Part shown: in pieces, positions 58,744 to 64,000 of the stretch
Numbering within the stretch: the first letter of the stretch is position 1
How the letters are laid out: the number at the start of each line of letters is the position of its first letter
Source: Leptodontidium sp. MPI-SDFR-AT-0119
Taxonomy: Eukaryota; Ascomycota; Leotiomycetes; Helotiales; Leptodontidiaceae
DNA: 64,000 bases
Direction: 5' to 3'
NCBI GenBank assembly: GCA_020726505.1
Contig: JAHLEZ010000006.1
Location: 3,162,001 to 3,226,000 of the forward strand
Notes under the pieces: model-generated
Database searches by the model: none
Told to the model about the DNA's origin: nothing
The model's input: only the letters and a program-made list of their open reading frames with translations
Program-made: the position numbers and the translations under genes

Positions 58744-59984
58744 ATGTTTTCCCTCCAGGCTATGGCACGCAGAAGTACAGGATCATTACAACTTCAGACG
58801 TTCTCATATTCAAAATGCTTGAGGAGCAACGCAAAGTTGAATGAACCCATAGACTTCAGCACGACACCTCTACTTCACCACAACAAGAAGACATTCACCA
58901 AAACCCTGGGTCTGTCAACAGATGGGCCCTCGAAGCGCATGAACCTCTTCCAATCCGTCAATAATGCCCTAGGAATTACACTACGGACCTCGAATGAAGT
59001 GCTTTGCTTTGGCGAGGATGTCGCCTTCGGTGTGGTTTTCCGCTGTACCATGAATCTCCAAGCAGAGTTCGGGAAAGATCGAGTTTTCAATACTCCTTTG
59101 ACGGAGCAGGGAATCATTGGAACTGCCATCGGTGCCGCTGCTGAAGGCATGAAGCCAGTCGTCGAAATTCGATTTGCGGACTATGTTTTCCCAGCCTTTG
59201 ATCAGATAGTGAACGAAGCATCGAAATTCCGCTATCGAGAAGGAGCTACAGGGGGAAACGTTGGAGGTCTCGTAATCAGGATGCCACCTGGGGGTGTTGG
59301 ACACGGTGCATTGTAAGTTCCTTAATGACATCATGATGTCAAAGTTGACTTTTAATTTACCGTAGGTACCACAGTCAATCTCCCGAATCTCTGTTCTGCC
59401 ATGTGCCAGGCTTCAAAGTTGTCTCGCCGCGTTCTCCATCACAAGCAAAGGGAATGCTGTTATCCGCCATCCTCCATTCGCTGGACCCGGTCATCTTTCT
59501 CGAGCCTAAGATTCTCTACAGAGCAGCTATCGAGCAAGTCCCAGAAGCGTCCTACACTCTTCCTCTGGACAAAGCCGAAGTTGTCAAATCCGGAACGGAT
59601 CTCACCATTATCTCCTACGGCCGTCCCCTCTACACCTGCTCAGCAGCAATTGAAGCTGCCGAAAGAGATTTCAATGGCGCCAGTATTGAGCTCATTGATC
59701 TGCAGGCAATCTATCCTTGGGATAGGAAAACGGTCCTCGATAGTATAATGAAAACTGGGCGAGCGATAATAGTACACGAAAGCATGGTCAATTTTGGCGT
59801 GGGAGCTGAAATCGCCGCGACCATCCAGGATGCCTTGTTTTTGCAGTTGAATGCACCTGTTAAACGTGTGGCAGGATGGACAACACACACCGGTTTAGCC
59901 TACCAGAAATACATTATTCCTGACGTTGCAAGTAAGCCTGTTCCCGGTTCTCGTCCGAAATTTAATCCTAGGCATGTAGGCTGA
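58744..59984 (+). CDS. Branched-chain 2-oxoacid dehydrogenase E1 subunit beta
   Basis: Two exons, 58744-59312 and 59366-59984, with a 53-bp GTAAGT...TAG intron; 395 aa. The start at 58744 (MFSL) gives a mitochondrial presequence; an in-frame ATG at 58690 would add 18 residues. The body reads [40 protein letters not shown] and [20 protein letters not shown] (transketolase pyrimidine-binding fold). [20 protein letters not shown] is the E1-beta phosphate/ThDP loop region, and the C-terminal transketolase domain has [20 protein letters not shown]. With E1-alpha it decarboxylates the 2-oxoacids of Leu, Ile and Val. Intact. Confidence 0.92.
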
Positions 59985-60382
59985 CGATAACTCTAGGGGT
60001 CTACGATTTAAAATACTCTCCAGCTTTCTCGCTAATTTCCGTTCTGGAATCCGACCGTGAAAGTAAAGTCCTGCAAAATACTGGCCTCATGAGATGACAC
60101 AACAAATTTTCACTTGTGTTCTATTCCAAATCTGTGTTGAAGATCGTGGCAGAGCTATGTGCTCTCAATGTTGGGTAAATTGTCTGATTTTGTAAAGAGA
60201 GCTCGTAGGCAGCAGCTACGGATAGGCTCCAAAGATAGGAGTTCGCTTAATAAGCGAGACTACCTGTTGCACGATCATCTATTATGCATCCACCGCGGAA
60301 AATCAAGTCCTGTAATCCAAAGCGAGAATGGCTATAGTCAATCTCTCAACTGCATTCTATTTTGAAGGTTCTATGGCGGATA
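59985..60382. other. Convergent spacer between E1-beta and E1-alpha
   Basis: 398 bp of 3' flanks with no gene seen. Confidence 0.5.
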
Positions 60383-61991
60383 TCAAAGCCCTGCTATCCC
60401 ACCCTCGTGGCTTTCTACGTCGTACTCATCCGGAAACTTCATCATTATCCTCCTCAACTCCTCCTTCTGAGCAAGTTGTTCCTCCGAAAGTTCAGCATAC
60501 ACATCATCAAATACGGCCCGCAGAGCTGGTTTCTGCTCGCTCTCTGCTGCCGTAAGCTCTGCTAAGACAGCTTTCCGGATCGCCGATCGAGTCTCCTTCT
60601 CCATCGTTTCATTCCACAGCCCGTTGTTCTCTAGCCATCGACGGAGGCGCGATAATGGATTGTATCCGGTCTTCCAGCTCTCGATCTCGCCTTTAGAGCG
60701 ATACGCGAAACTATCGTCACTGGTGCTGTGGTGCGAGACGCGGTAGCTCATGAACTCGATGAGGATGGGACGCCCGCCATCCTGGAGCGCACGGCGGCGG
60801 GCTTCTTTCGTGGCTTCGTAGACGGCGAAGATATCGGTGCCGTCGACGCGGAGGGCATCGACTCCGTAACCAATTCCACGGCTGGCGATGCCATCACCGC
60901 GATACTGTTCGGATGTCGGGGTGGAAATCGCGAACCCGTTGTTACGGCAGATGAAAATGACCGGGCAGTCTTGCGTCGCAGCCATATTGAGGGCCCCGTG
61001 AAAATCTCCTTCGCTCGCTGCCCCGTCGCCGAAATAACAGGCCGCAACTCGCGGACTTTCCGTAGGGTTCTCCTTGGCTTCCATCTTGAAGGCGTAGGCC
61101 GCGCCAACAGCGTGAGGAATCTGCGTTCCTAAGGTAGATGCCACGGCATGCTACGAGAAAAATAGTATGTTAGTGTTGGAGGTAAGAGCGGTGCTTACGG
61201 ACGAAATAAACTCACGACGCCGGTCTTTTGCTTGCCGCTGTAATGGACAGGCATGTTGCGTCCTTTGCCTGGATCATTACGGTTCGCCACAAGCGGACTC
61301 ATGAAATCCTTGAGGGTAAAGCCTCGTTGTTGGAAAACACCGGTTTCTCGGTATTGACAAGTAATCACATCATTGGGTCCCAATGCCGCAGCTGAACCGA
61401 CTGTAACAGCTTCCTCACCAGCAGATACCTAAGCCGTAACTTGTTATCCAAATATCCCAGGAGCTAATTGAAGTAGTGCATACCATGTAGAAACTGAGAC
61501 GGCCTTGCCTCTGCACCTCAAACATAATCGTGTCCAGGATGTTGACTTCACGATCAAGACTCTGTTAATTGTCTGCCTCTTGTAAATGTGGGCCTCGGTA
61601 AAGATCTTGCTAACCTGTCAACATATTCTTGTACCATGTGAGAGCCTGATCATTAGAAACATCTGGTGGTTGTCGATTCGGATCGTTCAGATACCCCTCT
61701 GAATTCATGACCCTATATGTTGGTATAGGGGCGAGGTCAGACGATGTTAGGAAGTTCATTGTTGTAACAAGGGGACTGTTCACAGCACCAGGAAATCGAG
61801 GCCTTGGGTCAGTCAGCTATCGAGTGCCTACACGCTCTGCATTAGAAAAGGAAATCTGAAACTTACATGTTTATGGTTGAACTGGTCGTGCTCCAGCGCA
61901 CTGCACCGCTCCCGAGTGCACCACTACTCCCAAAGATTGATAACAATCTCCTGGCAGAAATGCGAGATGCCCGGTGTAAAATATTCTCCAT
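60383..61991 (-). CDS. Branched-chain 2-oxoacid dehydrogenase E1 subunit alpha
   Basis: Five exons: 61867-61991, 61615-61802, 61484-61545, 61216-61428 and 60383-61150. The introns of 64, 69, 55 and 65 bp were set by GT-AG and frame; 451 aa in total. A presequence rich in Arg and Ser (MENILHRASRISARRLLSIF) leads to PRFPGAVNS, then IPTYRVMNSEGY and QRQGRLSFYMVSAGEEAVTV. The thiamine-diphosphate motif is YFGDGAASEGDFHGALNMAA with CRNNGFAISTP. RVSHHSTSDDSFAYR is the phosphorylation loop that BCKD kinase targets, with both serines present. Mitochondrial matrix enzyme. The first acceptor (AAG at 61803) is the least certain border. Intact. Confidence 0.92.
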
Positions 61992-62296
61992 TGCGAAAAG
62001 TTGATGTCGGAGTTTCTGCAACGACGTAAGCAATGAGATGTATTCTGTACGTATACAGATGAACTTCTATAAGAGCTCTGTTCTACCATCCCGCAAACCC
62101 CAGCTTTTGCGCAGTTCCTCATCCATCCCGTTCTCCGGGGGCTCGGGGCAGATGTCCCCCTACTTGGCGGGGGTGGGTGCAAGCGTTGATTCCGGTTGTG
62201 CCGATCCGATTGGCTACCCTCGCATTCAAAGCACCTCTTAAAGTAGACTGCATTCAAACCTCATACTTCCCTTCTACCAAACCCCTATTTGAAGTC
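61992..62296. promoter_or_regulatory. Divergent upstream region of E1-alpha and the P450 gene
   Basis: 305 bp between the E1-alpha start and the P450 start. Short GC-rich stretch near 62140-62180 (GGGGGCTCGGGG). No gene seen. Confidence 0.4.
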
Positions 62297-64000
62297 ATGT
62301 CAAGCCTTCGATTTTCAATGGAATCTACGAGCCAGCTGGTGCAAATCATCGCTGAGCACCTTCGGGGGGCAGCTGTCGTGCTGGGCCTGGTGAGCCCGAT
62401 CTCCACATCAAAACTTCTACCACGAGTGTAATTTTGCTAATTATCTCCACCAGTTGTTTCATATCTGGTTCAAGCACCGGGAGCCGGTAGTTATCGGCTT
62501 TACCCTATGGATCGTTATTCTAGGCTTAGTTTTCACCTTCTGTGCCAATAATATTCTCGAATGGATCAAGACCCCTCTCCAATTGCAAATATGGCCGGCT
62601 CTAACCGCCATGCTCTTGTATCTTTTGACTCTACTGTGATATTTCCCCTCACTCTAGTTGGACTGGTATGCTGAAATACCACAGAACGTCGATCACAATC
62701 TATCGCCTGTACATCAATCCACTCAAAAGGTTTCCTGGCGATGCACTGTCGGCTGTGACGAAATGGCACTCCTTTGTGATTGCCCGTCGTGGCGATACAC
62801 ACCATCACATGCTCAAACAGCACCAGAAGTATGGAAATTACGTCCGGATTGGGCCAAACGAGATCTCAATCGTGGATCCGGACTATATCCCCACTATTCA
62901 TGGCAATATGGCCAGATTTCCGAAGGGACCTTGGTACGATAATCAGCTGCCGAATTCACCACCTTCCTTCATTGGAATCAGGCTATATGATGAACACAAG
63001 ATCTATCGTAAGATTTGGGATGAGACTTTGACCCCAAAGGCTCTCAAGGTCTATGAAGGCTGAATATCGAAGCTCTTGGACGACCTTGAAGGCTGTTTTA
63101 GAGACTGTGCAAAAAGCGGAGAAGCATTTGATATGCCGACTTGGATCGAGCATCTCTTGTTTGACGCTATTGGGAAGATAGCCTTTGTGAGTCTACTGCC
63201 ATCGTTGTCTTTTCTTGGACATGTCTCACTCAAGTATCATAGAACGTCGACTTCCATTCCATCGAGCAAGGAACCACCCACTTTTACGTCGACTTCATCC
63301 ATTCTACCTTGTCCTTTATTGCTTCGTTCGCAAATATCTCCTGGATCAAACCCGTACTAGCGATCTTACCAACAGACAAAAAGACCAGTCAAGATATGGC
63401 GAACTTTATGGCTTTCAGTCGAGAGCAACTCAACAATCGCATTCAAACTCAGGGATCTGCGGAGATTGATGCACTTGGATTTTTGATGGCAGCTGGGGAA
63501 AGGAAACCAGCCTACAAGCTCACAATACCCCAGCTCGCTGCTGAAACAAACCTCATCATTGCTGCTGGGAGCGACACAACAAGTATCGCCATCCTGTCAG
63601 CTTTGTTCTTCCTCCGAGCGCTCTGAATCAAGGCTAATATACCTAGGTCTGCGATGTACTAGCTAGCTAATGATAAGGCGGCATATCAGAAGATGAGAGC
63701 TGAGTGCTTAACCATGTTTGGGCCTAATGAGGAGTTTGATGCTTCAAAGCTTGGGGATCCCAAGCGCGCGCCATATCTCAACGCTTGCATCAGCGAAGCC
63801 TTGAGGCTGATGCCTGCTGGACCGAATGGGATGCAGCGAGTCGTGAACACCGCAGGCGGGATTTTGGTTAATGATATCCATGTCCCTAAGGGCACGAAGG
63901 TCAACGTCCATCCTTGGACTTTGCATCACGATGCGCGGTTGTTTGAGAAGCCATGGGACTTCATCCCCGAACGATGGATTGAAGGATCGGACTTCAAGGG
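62297..64000 (+). pseudogene. Cytochrome P450, several lesions, cut by the window end
   Basis: Exons 62297-62389, 62454-62635, 62685-63186 and 63243-about 63610 have clean introns of 64, 49 and 56 bp; a further exon runs from about 63660. Hydrophobic N-terminal segments with VVIGFTLWIVILGLVFTFCA (ER anchor, more than one span) precede IYRLYINPLKRFPGD. YGNYVRIGPNEISIVDPDYI is the conserved N-terminal block of fungal P450s. The I-helix ETNLIIAAGSDTTSI, the K-helix SEALRLMPAG (ExxR) and FIPERW follow; the haem-binding Cys lies beyond the window. A TGA at 63061-63063 replaces Trp in YEGWISKLL, and stops surround an unclear border at 63610-63660. Sits divergently to E1-alpha, so it may use or modify a branched-acyl product (inference). 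Confidence 0.8.

Overview
The window is nuclear DNA of a filamentous ascomycete (Pezizomycotina; the class is not determined). The signs are short GT-AG introns of about 47-75 bp, fungus-restricted families (2EXR, FunK1 kinase, OrsD/DUF3505-like, TRI12-type MFS, extracellular intradiol dioxygenase), and AT-rich blocks in which Gln codons have become TAA/TAG and TpG has become TpA, the signature of repeat-induced point mutation (RIP).

Layout. 1-1.25 kb: remnant of an MFS efflux pump. 1.48-2.5 kb: spliced gene for a secreted protein with Cys-rich repeats. 2.5-5.6 kb: no gene I can name. 5.6-8.13 kb: nuclear mitochondrial insertion (NUMT) with cox1 in two blocks, invaded by small transposons. 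8.86-10.45 kb: degenerate piggyBac-like transposase. 10.5-24.26 kb: a second piggyBac-like element split by a 12,066-bp Ty3/gypsy-like LTR retrotransposon with matching 284-bp LTRs and a GTAG target duplication; both are heavily RIP-mutated. 24.42-24.7 kb: solo LTR of the same family. 25.6-28.5 kb: GNAT relic and an intact intradiol dioxygenase gene. 28.7-33.2 kb: broken 2EXR, DUF3505-like and NFX1/CCCH zinc-finger genes around an AT-rich relic.

33.6-42.8 kb is the most striking part: an Argonaute gene and a Dicer-like gene lie head to head around a 358-bp shared upstream region. Both are recognisable over nearly full length and both are dead. The Dicer gene also carries two later transposon insertions (a 662-bp MULE-type element and a 159-bp MITE).

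43.8-50.6 kb: transglutaminase-like gene with a bacterial look, 2EXR relic, piggyBac-derived MITE, broken SMP-30-like beta-propeller gene, and an intact secreted amidohydrolase gene. 51.2-56 kb: unidentified relic, FunK1 kinase relic, and fragments of acetoacetyl-CoA synthetase and of a short-chain dehydrogenase that meet at a breakpoint.

56.3-62 kb holds three subunits of the mitochondrial branched-chain 2-oxoacid dehydrogenase complex side by side: E2 (one internal stop), E1-beta and E1-alpha (both open). A cytochrome P450 gene with lesions follows and runs off the window. Alternating orientation gives two divergent promoter regions, so the block could be co-regulated and could supply branched acyl-CoA to a pathway; that is inference.

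All names come from reading translations by eye; no database search was run. Exon borders were set by GT-AG signals plus restored reading frame.
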